Source: Balanoglossus misakiensis (Eukaryota; Hemichordata). Taken from it: a stretch of DNA of 64,000 nt. The notes beneath the pieces are model-generated. The model had not been told where the DNA came from, did no database searches, and was given only the letters and a program-made list of their open reading frames with translations. Every line of letters begins with the position of its first letter. Positions within the stretch are counted from its first letter, which is position 1. The DNA lies in the NCBI GenBank assembly GCA_040954595.2, contig CM082582.2, positions 11,408,001-11,472,000 on the forward strand, in the 5' to 3' direction. Both the position numbers and the translations under genes were made by a program. Positions 1 to 14,040 of the stretch are shown piece by piece.

Positions 1-2919
1 TAGACGAGATAGCAACTGGATACAGAGGATCTATCAAATACAGCAACAGGTGGGATGCTCCTTGAAGCAATCTACTAAAATTAGAATGCAAAACGCGTGG
101 TCCTACTGTAAAATGACATTTACCAAAAAAACATCTGCATATGGCACTATAACATTGTTACTGTCATCAGATTGAATGGTTTGTTTTCAATGTGGCCAGA
201 TAAGTAGATTTTGTCGTGATGAATTTTGAGGAGCATGTTTGTTACATGTAAGTCTGTTTTACCATATGATCTTTCATGTGTTACTGTAGGAAATGAAAAC
301 AAACACAAAAACCCAGCTTCAAGTGAAAAATGTCTCACATAGCTGCAATATTTCACATCTTCCAAGGTTATACCAGTAAGATAGGGTTAGTGGGTGGACA
401 TTTGTTGTCTGTTCTGCAGAAATAATCTTCTCTTTGACAGTTTGAACGATATATTTTTGACGTCTGTCCTGAGGAAGTTGTCTTGATAATTACATGGGAA
501 TCTTCATTTTGAGTGACAAGGAGCTTTTAGTGAGCATTTTAAATCAATGTCGTACTTTGAATAAATGCAGTTTGTAGTGTTCATAATTTGTCAACATGTC
601 AGGGTACACACAATTACGTTATTGTTAGATTTGTATGCAATTCAACACCCACAAACAGTGTGTGTTACCTGTGTATAGAAAGTGCCTAGAACATGTGGGC
701 ATGCTGGCTAAAAAGCTGGTACCGGTAATTGGCAAAAAAGATAAACAACCTTTATGTGACTTTTCAGTGCCTACCAGCATGGGGGCAGAGTGTGCAGCTC
801 ACTGCCACGACTGTTGTTCATCCCTAATGCCTGTTTGAGCTGTTTGATAATATATTTTCAGTATTTTAGTTGTGTTTGTATCATCTAATTTCTCTTCAAG
901 TTTTGAAAACATGTTGAAACACTTTTGAGCCTGTCAGTACCGTCTTAAAGGTGTGACGTTATGCTGTTTACAACTGTATTTACGTCAGACGCAATAACAA
1001 TAGTGGGCGATTGAACAAACATGTTTTGCAGCATTGTCAAGACTTTCAAGAGTTTCAAAATGATTTGAATAATACTGTAGTGCCACATGTACCATGTGTG
1101 AAATGAAATGAACTTGAAAAATAAAATTATAATCAATGTCTTCTTTTGAAAGTGCATGTGAATTTTAAACTATTAATGAACAATGCAGTCTTTTGAAACT
1201 TAAGTCTTAGTCGCCTGGACAAGTATGTGTCATTCAATTCAGAATACTGTCTTGTCTGAGACAATTGCCAAAGTTAACCAATCATGATATTGATTTTCAC
1301 CTTCACAATCGACCTGTAACCCCAAGATCATTGTTTCTTGCATCTGGTTGTAGGGAGTAAAAGATATTGCAGTTCACACACACAGAACAAAATGTACAGA
1401 AAAAAGTTACAGCTAATGGAGGTCAATATGTACTGAATGATTCCTGTATAGTACTTTTATATCTATTTTCTGAGAATAATATGGTGTCCCCATGGGAAAT
1501 CAGCCTAAAATGATGAAAAATGCCAGTAAATTGTCAAACAAAGAAAGACAGTTGCTTTACAGTTAATAATCATGTTTTGCCATAAAATTAACCCTTAATC
1601 GTAATTAATACAGATATAAATAGAGTATAAAATGATAATACAAGTACAATGATGGTTTTTGTATCTGGATATATTGTTAGTGGCTTGCTGTAGGTTTCTA
1701 TTGCGTTGGCTTCAATACAGCTTTTTGCCAATCTGAGGTGTGAAGTGTTAACTAAAAGAAAAATATCTACTCTTTAAGTAGACCTGGAATTTCCACTTCC
1801 CATACTGTAATAAGATGTGAGGAGTGTTTTGAAAGGCTGTATTTCTTTGCCGGTGTTCCGTGATCAATTGAACACGATTCGCCACAAGCCTTCCCCTCTG
1901 GCATGTTTTAAACCACAACATGTCCTTTGTACAAATAAGAAGATGCACGAAAGAATAGATCTGAAAGATATTGCGCAGAAAAATAACGAGTTGGCATGTT
2001 TCCAGTAAAAATTTTCATCACTCAGAGTAATGTAGTGGTGTGAAGAAGTCCAGGTGTTTTGCTCTAATCACCCATTCATATCTGTCGACTGAAAGCAAAT
2101 TCAGTTTTTTTATTGACAGCATGCCAGTACTGCTGCCAGTCAATATTTGTAATCTTTCCCGATAGCCTTGATTTTTACTGTTTTGAAGAAAACAGAAAGA
2201 TTGTTTTCTCCTTCAAAGTGTAAATTGTTTATGTTTTGGAGGAAGAAACAGACCTTGGTGTGACCATCACAAGAGTGATTCTCGTGAGTGTATAGTTTAA
2301 AAGTTCATAGACAGAACAGAATTTCGTTGAAATATCAGCATTTCTGCAGCTTCTGTTGTGGTAGGTTATTCTGCTCTGCTTTTGCATTTAATAAGCTGCT
2401 GATATCACATTACAAAAGCATTAAACCACAGTTGGTGGAGTGATGATGAGCTAGGAAACCCCTCCAGACTTGTATAACGATACCATTCACTTTATTACCA
2501 TTAACATGTTTCATGATGAAATCTTCATGCTACTAAAATATTAATGAAACATTTTTAATATCAAGGAATATTACAAATCTACAAGAAAATGAAATAACTG
2601 AACTAGGTATGATTCACCCTGTTTTTTCTTTCATTAAAGATTTTGCCTAAGCTGTATGACATAAGGGACAATATTAATATTGAAAAAATGATCAACTTTC
2701 CTTACTTGTACAGTAATATTCCGTCAGCTCCAGCGTATGGTGTATTCATTTCGCAACTCCTGAGATATTGTGACTCGTAGGAAGACTTTTTCAAGAGTGA
2801 GACACAGCTTATAAGCATGAAAGCCAGTGAGATAGGGATTTTCAGTAGATTAGTTAGATCATTTATTTTTGAAAATTCTATGGTGGATATGGAGATGTTG
2901 TGTTCAAATATTGATACAT

Positions 2920-2944
2920 CTGTCACTCAAATGATGAGTGACAG
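2920..2944. repeat. Perfect hairpin, 10-bp arms
   Basis: CTGTCACTCA and its exact reverse complement are separated by a 5-base loop. It lies in non-coding DNA with no neighbouring gene to explain it. It could be a chance stem, a remnant of a small inverted-repeat element or a structured transcript. Confidence 0.7.
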
Positions 2945-5332
2945 CATTCCTGGATTTGATACACAGTATTTTAGTTGCAAGGTGTAAATTTTTCCAGTAT
3001 TGGGACTGTACTACACAGTACTGCAAACATGGCTACCGACAACTGCACTGTGTGCATTAGAATCCCAGAGTGGCTTTGCTTTCGAGGAGAGCAAACTCAA
3101 ACCTGAGTGGCATAGTGTATCTTTAAAATAACTACTCCCCGACAAGTCAACATTGGCACTCCAAAAAGCCCTGCTCACATTTCAGATCCATGAATTACAC
3201 AGGCCTTATCTTGATTGTGGCCTTAGGGTACACAATGATAAGATGGCTATCATTTATCAGTGGTGATTTAATTATAGATGAGACAGGCGAATGTTTCTCC
3301 TGCTGCCATGGTAACGGCACAGATGGAATCAGTGCTGCCCCTCTGTTCTGCTGTGTTAATTGGCAACTCGGAGTACAACTTTTGGTACGTTAGACTTGTA
3401 GTTTGTTTCAGTGACAACTTCAAGACTTTTTTGTCACCCAATTGTTAAATCTGGATTCACACAACAGCCTCTTGTTATGCAATTAATTTGAGCAATCAAA
3501 CTGGTGCTGGCCAGGTGTTGAATTCTGTGGAGAATGGGTGGGGCGAACCAAACAAAACACTGTCCAGTCATTTATGGAGTGCATCATTAAGCTGTTCTCC
3601 CCGTTTCCCTGCATATGGGTTCAACCGTGCCATTGAAAACAATAGGGATGGATCAAACAGTGTCAGTGAATAGGTTGTAAAGGTAGATAAAAACTTGTCT
3701 GTCTCTGTTCTCTGTAAAATACCAGTCACTCACTTCTGCAGTGAAACACTGCAAGCAGAGGTACATACAAAATCAGCTTACTCAACAAACAAGACAACTT
3801 TGAATGATGTTGATCTGCTGTCCAGACAGAGCAAATGAAGATTTACTGAGTGCATTCCTATACAAACCAAATTTAATATCATGCAGGTGATAGAAAAAAT
3901 GTTGAAAGCCAACTCATTTGGATTCACCATTGATTTGTTGTAGCATGGTTGTGTCATTTTGCTTATCTAATTGGTTGCCATAGTGACCATGAAAATATTT
4001 TGCTCGCTGAACAGCCCCCAATTGGCAATCAGTAAATTTGATTAATTGTAGACTAAGGATTTTGATAATCATACTCATAACTGTGTTTCTAGTGAGTGTT
4101 ATGCAGACTGCATTAAATTGATTTAAAAATGCCTGAAATTTTGTTCACAATATGATCAAACCAAAGTGGTAGGTATCCTCCAGTTGGCTACCATTCAAGT
4201 ATGTTTACGTGATTGTATAATTTCATGTACGCAAAACTAAAAAAAGGTTGGCATCTTTATGGTTTTATAAAATAAGAGATTTCTTTTTTGGTTAATGTCT
4301 TTTAAAAGGTCAGATATGGGAAAAGTTTTAACACTGTTGACAATATTTTTGAACTATAATTAAGTCGTTTATTTTTGTACAGCATACCATTGCTGTGTTT
4401 GTGTAATATGGTAGGACGCAGTTCATTTAACTTCAGTCATATTGCTTCTGTAGTTCAGAGATGTAAAATATGTCCATTACTTCCGAGTCACCATGGCAAT
4501 TGACAGATTTTTCCTGGTGGTGATGACAAGAAAACATATGCTGTCATCTGATGTAGCTAGTTGTTTGTTGCTGTAGAAACTCCCGTTATTGGTGGAATAT
4601 CATTCAGTGTTCTGTCATCACCAACATTCCCTTGTTCCCAACATCGCTACCACACCCATATTGTCATATGTGCTACGCTGTTTCATCTGACATATTGTAG
4701 CTTATAGCTATACTGCAGTCGTTTCACATGCAGTGATATGTTTGCCCGCTGGACAGTCTCAAACTAGAGTTCTTTAACTCCTTCTGATATTAACTACTGA
4801 AACCTTTTGCATATCCTTCGCTTAGATACTTTATCAACTTGGAGGATAAATAATTTCTCATGCGAAACCAAAGCGTTTAAAACTGGTGCACCTAAAGTGG
4901 ACAAACATCAAAGATTGACATATGTCACAACTCTAACCTTTTCACTTTTCTTCTCTTAATGGACTGAATTGAATTAGTGACCATATATTATCCGAAGTTG
5001 TCAGACCAGTGACATGCTGAACTAATAAGTGTCCACTTTACCCTCATCAGAAGTCAGATTTAGACGATTAATAAAAGGTTGCATATAGCGATGCAGTATT
5101 TCATGTGTGTTTATCACATGACCTGACCTAGATTTCACCTGTGTGATGTATGGTCAAATACTGTTAGGAGTTGCATCAAAGCTAGTATTGGAAAGGACTG
5201 TGATAAAACCATGGGAATACCGGTATACATGTGTGTATTCCAATGTATTTTGTTTGTACATGTACTACTATTCCTTGACTTTCTTTTTTGCATCTCCTTG
5301 GGTTTATACCATTAGATTGGTCCCCATCACTT

Positions 5333-5370
5333 TGTCTGTCTGTCTGTCTGTGCATCTGTCTATCTGTCTG
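5333..5370. repeat. TGTC tetranucleotide microsatellite (interrupted)
   Basis: About nine copies of TGTC/TATC-type units with two interruptions. It lies in non-coding DNA. Confidence 0.85.
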
Positions 5371-8300
5371 TACGTCTGGCTCATGCATGTTACTGGTACG
5401 TGAAAGGGCTTGGCTATTTCAAAGTTTCAGGAAAATGACTGAAGTAGATTTTTCCAGCAACATTCTACCAGCTGACCCTGTGGCATAGTGAATGCCTTCC
5501 ATGTTCAATTGTTATCATTCTACCATCAATACTGAACTCCACAAAAAAACCCAACATCTGTATGTGGCAGCCGTTGAAAACATTTGACATGTTTTTTCAA
5601 TTTAAATTCTTTTAATAAGAATAAAAATAGACTGATATCAATAAATATCACATGATTTTAACGTCAGTTGACGTCATCTCATATCTCCTCGAGGGAGTCA
5701 TGTTTTCAATGTTGTATGACTTTCTTTGTGACCCATAAAGTGAAAAAAAAGATTATAAAGGCTTTTAAAGTGACCCACACAAAATCTCCACTTCCTATAA
5801 AATTCTGTGAAAATGTTTACCATTCTCATTCCAGGAAATAAAAATGTAATATTTAAGACGCTCATCGTGGATTACCCGGAAAGCACACTTGTTGTGCGAA
5901 ACTGATACCGAATGAATAAAAAATACAGAAGGGATGCTCCAGAAAATGCACTTTTTTGTTATCTGTGCGGGAAACGTCGTCACATCTAAAAGCTCTATTT
6001 CAGTTATCTGGATATATAGTCCAAATTTTGAAGACTGACACTGCTTGAGGTAGTTTTGGTTGTTCTGTGCAGCCCATGGGGAAGTTGAAACCCAGAGCTG
6101 TAGAAACCTAAAAAAATGCATCTTCATAATGTTCATCAACAGGATTTTGTTTTGTAAATCAGGGGTAAACATTTTGAAATTTCTTTGCCTCCTGAACTAA
6201 TGGAGGACTGAGATATATTACTAGTATTAAGGTCACTCCTAGCAATTACAGTGAAGAAGCAACCTCATGGTAGAATCCCTTTGTCATTTTTTGAGCTGAA
6301 TCAAACTAGCACTGTTCCTCCCTCAAGCATTTCTCTAGTTTATTGTTACTAAGCATGCTTCTGCTAGGGTATATACATTGTACCAGAACCTTCAAAGCCA
6401 GAGTAGAATTGACGCTGTAGGGCTGTAGCAGAGCTTTTGGCCATGAATGCTAAGCTGTGACAAACCCATGAGTCTTCAAAAGTTTATGCACTCGTCAGTC
6501 AGGGTTTTTTTGATGCATGGCCTGACTTGCATTACCCGTTGCTTCAGTAGTTAACCAAATTTCGCGAGATCTCGCAACAAGCAGGAAAATCATCTTTTCT
6601 GGAACCAGGGGTTGAGGACGGTAGCTTTGAGAAGAAATCGTTCCAAGATTTGAGTGTTCATCCAAATGCGACTTTATCCGCAGATTACGAAGCTTCGCAG
6701 AATGATTCACTCGCAGCTATGTATTGCCTCTCAAAATCCTAGAAAAAAAGATTATGATCATAAATTGTGGAAATTGCTTTATCATGCCACTTTCCTTCGC
6801 AGTTTAATTGATACATCGGTATCTATCCTTTCTACTATAATCTAAGCTTGGCAGCTGCTTATCGATTGTTTTTATGTGACTGAAAAAAAACATGAGGGGA
6901 CATTACTGAGATTCTCTTGTGTGATGTCTTTGAATGTCAGTGAAATTGATATTGATTCGTGAATTCAGCTGAATTGAGTGTGAGACTTTGTCATGTCTCC
7001 AACAGAAAGGTTGCCAAATTTTGAAATAATGTTGATGAGTGATTCAAATAAGATTATTTGTTGTATTAATTGTTGGCTGATCCACTGAAATATTGATTTC
7101 CATATATTTTGTTGGGAATACTCTGACCTACATACTGGTCCATTCCATGAGAGAGCGCAATACATTACCTTATTGATGTGTTCCCAAACCACATTCATGT
7201 CAATCTCTCTCTATTCATGCGCCATTCAGAATTTTTTTAAAGATTTTTTCTTCTCCAGTAATGTATTTATTTTGTCCTTGCTGTGGAATCATTTATCGAA
7301 AGATGTACATGTATATTGTTAGTCACAATGAATGACATATGGTGATTACATGTATGGGTTTGTTACTGTTCATTCGCTTGATTTTTAAAGGCCAGAGCCC
7401 TGATTGACAGCTTCGGTGGTGATCGAAAACCTTGGCAACACGTATCAACATCACCATTTGAAATTCCCAGTGTTTTTATAACTATATGACATATATTTCC
7501 CATTTACTGACAGGAAAAATATTGTTTGCATGTACTCTGAAAATATGGTGTATTTGAAAATCCCCTACATAAATAAAATGTGATTTATTATTATTCACCC
7601 TTTTTAAAACATTAATGTAAATTTGTGGATGGGAGAGGGGGGGGGGGGGTTCATGTTTATAGAATTCGAAATTTATTATTCACTATTGTCAGTGTGAAAT
7701 GGTATCAGAAAAATTAGTCATTTACCAAGATTGGTAAAAGGGTTGTAATTGCACTGTGATTCTCACTTCGGCATGTATGCCTCAGAGATAATAGTTGTAT
7801 GACGTACTTAGCGTACATGAACTGTCTAGTGAAATCAAGGTCTGTCAACACAAGGGTACCCTACATACCTTTTGAATTTTTCACCCTTGCTGCAGTGGTG
7901 GATGACGTCACATTCTCTTTTGAATATTCATATTTTTCATGCCGTCATCAGTTTGGTTTGAACATGTCTTGGAGTGATTTGGGTTGAGTTCACAAAAGGG
8001 TGAAATCAAGCTGACGTAGTGATCTCTCTCCCAGCTGTATTCTTTCAACTCAAATGCAGAAGATTTATTGCCTGCACTCATACAACTGACAAAATATGTT
8101 ATTGAAAAAAAAAACATAATCCAAATCTAGCCCAGCTGTTTTATGGAGGTCATCCTCTCAATATTTATTGCATTTCTAAACCAACTTTCCAGTGTTTACT
8201 TAAAAGAGATTAGCTGAAGCTTGTCAAAAAGAACTGTTTACCTTTGTTAAAAAATGATTGCCTGTGACCTTAGAGACTGTTTATTGAAATATGATATGAT

Positions 8301-11300
8301 GTCATAGCAACAGTAATTCTGATGGTAAACTGACCCAGTGGGTATATCAAGTACATATAAGCAGTAGCCATAACTGTCATTATATACAATGGATTCTTAC
8401 AGGATCAGTAATATTTGCATTTATTTCCCAAAGTACGTTTGGTATTGAGCTTGCCAATACAACCCTTGTTCATGAATTTGTAGCAAGCATTGATGATACA
8501 AATAACGGTATTAAAGTTGAGGAAATGGCAGCAAAAGTGCTGACTGTGTATGTAGTATGTGATTGCAAGCTACATATTGGATGTTTCAAGCAAGTGTGTA
8601 ACATGAAGCTGCTGTTAATACGCAGAACAAAAGTGCTGGAAAAAATATCAAAATTCACAGCTGTAGGTGCTGTGTAGACTGTAGTCAAAAGTCAAGAGGT
8701 TACTCATGTTCGAAGCCCTCACACGATCCACAAAAGTAAACAGAACTGCCTCAGTTGGACTTGTCCAGCGCATTGCTGCATGACAAGAAACTTCTGACAG
8801 TTGCTCCGGGAGAACTCTGTCCAGGTGGACTCACTGTTGCCGAGGCTAGTCGCTGCTCGGATATTGTCGCCACGGCGCTCATAATCCTGGTTCCCAGTAT
8901 GTTGGAATGTGACGTGTTTGCTCAAGAGATAACAGGTGCTTGCTCATTTCACTGCTCTGCTACTGAAGTTATTGGCAAACGAGTGGGTGTTGAAACTGAT
9001 AAGCAAAGTGCAATGCTGATACTATTGAAATCCAAAGGAGCAGAATTTTTCTACGAGAATAATCCAAATTCCCATGGCAAGGAGAATTTGCCATTTTCAG
9101 AAAAAAAAATTGTTTCCTCATTGATTGTGACCTTTTACGTCAATTCAGTATTGATCTATAGTAACACAGTTGAATAAGAAAGGACGATGAACTTCTCAAT
9201 GAAAGTGCACAGCAGATTGGAGCGTCCATTAGCAGTGCAGGGCGTCCATATCATTTCATATCATATCTTATCATCGGTATGATGCCAAATTTATTTTGTT
9301 CAATTTTCAACACAGAAATTGTCAAAATAAACTGTTTTGTTATTCAGAGTTCTGAATACCAGGATAATGAAACTTATTCTATTATAATCCTCTTGTATAT
9401 GAGAGAGCATATCTGCAGTGTTTGATGGCAAAGGTTAGCTTTCAGCTGTATGTTCACATGATGGATTTGTATGGTACACATACACTGGTCAGCATATGAT
9501 CGATGCATTTGTCCATGAACTGTGAATTTACCCCATGATGCACAGAGATCAGACAACAGTTGAAAAGACCCAGTGCCCTGAAATAAAAATGAGATTTGGC
9601 TTTTTCGCTTTACTGTCTGTAAACCCGTCATTGTGAAGTATTGGCATATTTGTCAATACCTGTCTGTAGAGGGCAGCCTTACAGACTTCAGACTTCTCTT
9701 ATTTGACATTGAAGAACAAATTTGTGAAGTTGAAAAGTGTAGCTTTCTTCTGTGGTAGCGCCCTCTAGATGGATCCTGTGGTACGACAAAACTAAATGGG
9801 TTGCTAGCATATTGCGAGGGACATCTAAAATTGATTGATATTCTGTACCATAGTAATGATTGCCATTTTTGCAACATATAAGACTGCATTTTGTCTTTAT
9901 TATAAAATTGGCAGGTACTGAATTTCTTAATAAATGAAACTCGCTGCGAATTTGACACGGAGAAGGTACTTTCCTTCATTGTACTTGTATGGCTAGATAA
10001 ATGTTAAAATACCAAAACAAGATGACCTAGAGAGACTGGTTAGGAATGCTTTAGAAGGAGTAGCATATTCTTATGAAGCAAATCTAACCAGCAGAATGTA
10101 AAAAGATAATGGCTAATACGTCTCCTTTACCGTTACACTTCAATATCAAATTTGTGTTGTGGTTTTGATGATGGAAAATTGTTTGAGTATGAATTTCTAA
10201 TTTGTAAATTTCAAAACCTCATTCTGTACAGACTTGTTTCTCAATGAGCCATTCATTTATTTCCATAGCAACCAATTGTGTTCCATTTAACACTCTTCAC
10301 AACAAGTCAAACAAAACAGAAATAGCTGTTAATTTGATAATCCTGCTATTAAAGTGTAAACGATTTATCAGATTAACATATATTCGTATAGCGCTTTTGT
10401 CAGCGGTATTGCCATTTATGTATGGTGGTTACAGTGTAGTTTTTCTGGGCAAAAAATTAATATTTGAACAGTTGTCTTTGAATAACACACACACTGTCCC
10501 TTGCAGTCTTGTACACATGACTGGCAGAGGCGAGCAGAATTTTCTGCAGTCGCTTGTGACATGCTACATGAAACTTGAATACCATCGCCACGAGACATAT
10601 TATGCAGGCCCCCACAATGCAGCGTACTTGGTTTAGCATAAATGTATAATTCATTTATGTAGATGAGAGCGTTCGGCGAGCTGTACATGTATGTCAATTG
10701 CTTTTCCTAGCTGTGTAGACTGCTTGATTCGAGGATCAGCACTGTGCGTCTCCCCCAGTACAGAGGTATAACGTCTCTCACTGTGCAGTATGGGTGCCTG
10801 GTAAGTATCTGTTTCTACAGTTGCCAACGTTTTCTTTTGTCTCCCGCTCACACGGGTCAACAACATGGGAATATCAGAGTGGTTGGTTATGTAAGCGTGT
10901 ATTTAGGCCTGACTTCACAGTTGATAGTACTGTACCAGTGGTTGCTCAATTCACGTCACAAAAAGCAGCAGTGTACATGTTTGTGGAGTGACTGAACGCT
11001 GCCTCTCAGCTCTGGCTGACAAGCTCGCACCTTTCGGCGGATTTCGTTCCCATTTTACGTTGTCACCACTTCCAGCTGCAGGTCTGGATCTTTGACCTCG
11101 CAGACACCAAACATTAAACAGTGGTAGTAGGTGTAGTGTATGGTCCAGTGATGAGTGACACAGGGCTCTGTGGGCTATTGTGTCTGTCAGTGTCTGTGTG
11201 AGTCAGTGGTATGTATTGTACTGTCTTGTGTGGGAAGATTCACACAGCCCGGTGTGTCTATGCGACATGTATGTCAGGTTGGTGTAATCGAGTTTCTGAA

Positions 11301-14016
11301 ATGTTGGAAGGAGAGAGAGAAAAAAATGTGTCTAATCTGGGGTGGTTGAGGTAGTCGTAGCCATGGTTAGCTGGAGGGCTTCTTGTGGCTTGTAATTTAA
11401 ACATGAGCAGATAGCTGCTTTTTGGTGTTCCCTTCCACACCTTGGCGTACAAGTGTGTCAATTCTGCAGTCTGAGACAGTTTGGTTGGTCTGGAGATTGG
11501 ACACTCTCGTTTGTGAGTCGGCAATGGTTCTGGGCTTGCAGATTTTCCTTTTGGTGTACGTGAATGATGGGAAAGCCAGGATATGATGTGTGTGTGTGAC
11601 TTGAGTTGTTCGGCATAGGGTGTGCTTTGAGTGTGTACCACTGTGGGGTCAGCAATGTTGATATGTTCACTGCTTTACTACACACAGTGACCAGGTATGC
11701 AAATGACCCCATTATTGTGCTGTCTCTCTCTCTCACTCACTCAAAAAAAAAAAGAAGGGGACATATCTGCGACTAATAAAGAGGCTATTCTTTGTGCTGC
11801 TTGCCCCGTTAACTCTTTCTTTATGGTTTCTCGCCTATCTGCGTCGAGACTGCTGACGTCATTCAGAATGCCAACGCCAGTAATTACCCTCTCATCTCCA
11901 TGTATTCAATCGTTGTCAGGGTCTCCAAGATGCATATGAGCCTTGCCTGGATATTTGTAATCATCGTTTTATTTTCCTCTGAGATTTGCAGTGCAGCCGG
12001 GTTTCTTTTAATACATTGCGTTTGTATTTTGGTGTCTTAGCCGATCTATTTTTTTTAATGAAGTGTTGTGTTTTTTAAATCAAATTTGAAATAGTAACGG
12101 CGCTGTTTTTGGTAACTGCATTGCATTAAGTCATCTTGCATATTTTAATGAAGATGTTTAGGATTTCCATACAGAGCATTTCTTTTTCAAATTTATGAAA
12201 CCATGACGGCATTTAGAAAGACCAACATTTATAATACTCAACTTGCTGGCATATTGAGGCATATTTTGTGTGTGGATATCATTGAAACACATTAAGCATG
12301 TCTTCTGGAATATTCACGTCTATTTTATAAAGCCTATTATCCACAAGACATCATACGTAAGAAGGCACGTCACACACGCGACGGTAACGTTCCTCCGTTT
12401 CACATAAAAATATGAGATGACGGAATACGAGATGGTCCATACATTTTAACTAGCAGGAGATCTCCATTGACAGTGGAGCGGGTGACGTCATTGGGCTTGC
12501 TAGAGACAGGGTCGCCCTGTCAGTAAAGAGCCGTGTTACATGCTTGTGAATTCGCCAACGGGTAATAAAACCCCAGTCATGGTGTTTGACATCATGATCG
12601 TGGAAAAGGACGTCATTATGAAGTCAGAGCCGATGCAAGCCATTGGTTGCCTCTGGTTTTTCATGCATATCCATATCAAACACATTTCATCATTGCACGG
12701 CTGCAATGCCATGCAAGGGCCTTGGCCATTTGCTGGGCAGTGTTAGAGTCAAATAAAAGCATAAACGCCGGTGAGATTTTTTCCTGATGCAGATATGCGT
12801 ACTGGACTTTTTCCCGAAGGATAAAGAAATACAAGGTGAATTTTCGATACAAATTGGTAAAAAATTCTCTTTTTTCTTCTTCAAATTATTGGTTAATTGT
12901 GAGTGGTTGCTCCAGCCGTCTCCATGGATGATTGGCCTTGAGTTGATGTCTTTCTGAACGTAAAATGAATGTTAAACTTGTGTGGATTTCCTTCCTTCAC
13001 ACACAGCATTCACACAACAACCTGTATTGTATTTGTTCCACGAAATAAAAGTTGAACAAACTCCCCCAATATAAAACTAATGAGTCTGGTCTGGATTAGA
13101 GCTACTAACAACACAATCCCATCTGCCAAGGTTATTTAACAAATGGAATTAAGACTGAAGAAAAGGCCACTCTGAAAACGGTTTCCAGGAATTCTTTTCA
13201 GCATGTATCCAGTCCACTTGCATATCTGAGAAATAAAAAAGCGAGAGAAAAGAAACGCAGTGAAAAACTCGAAATACGAGGCGGTTCCCACCTTCGCTAG
13301 GCCCCTCTGTCATATAGGTGAGTGCATATGGGAATAGCCGTGTAGAGCAGTTAATTTGAAGAAAATCAGTTGCTCATTACTCGCTCACCTGCCACAATGT
13401 CTAGTCCCTAATTACTTCATTCAAATGACGCAACTGGATGAATTTTCAGACGGGAAATTTTTTACACCTAATTGGTGAAAATCGCATCGACTATTCTGGT
13501 CAAGGAATATGTGGATTCAAATGCAGTGGTCGTCCCTGCAATTTATATTGCGCCTTTTATTTCAATAGCGAGACTGTAGCCAAACTCGGCGCTGCCTTGA
13601 CAACTGAGCTATATTACCATATGAGACAGTGGAATTTTACAAGTCATTTTTGGGTATATTGTAGCCTGTGCAAACTTGCTGTACTTTTTCTTACGACATT
13701 ATGTTTTGATTAAATGAGCTTCTTAAAGGTGGGTGGCTTTTCTTTTGCCATGTGTTATCTACACAAATTAATACAGTAGAAAATAAGCGTTTTCACCAGA
13801 ATTTATTCAAAACAGTTGCCATGAACTCTGACATTTTCAACATTGTTCCACACCAAAATAATAAAATGTACTTTTGTGAACTGAATATCCATAGTCAAAT
13901 GTTTTAACAATATAGTGTTAATATTTTGTATGGGGGCAACATTAAAAGCAGACCGGATATGAAACAGTGCAGCTGGTCTTTCTGTAAAAGAACAATTTCA
14001 GCTGCAGATGCAGGAA

Positions 14017-14040
14017 GGGGGGGGGGGGGGGGGGGGGGGG
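14017..14040. repeat. 24-base poly-G run
   Basis: An uninterrupted run of 24 G, followed about 230 bases later by another of 15 G (14267-14281). Both are in non-coding DNA. Runs of this length are prone to slippage and sequencing error, so the exact length should not be trusted. Confidence 0.9.

Noticed and set aside
8755-9177. 140-codon plus-strand frame
   Set aside because: It begins with TTG rather than ATG, ends in low-information AT-rich codons and shows no family motif or splice sites.
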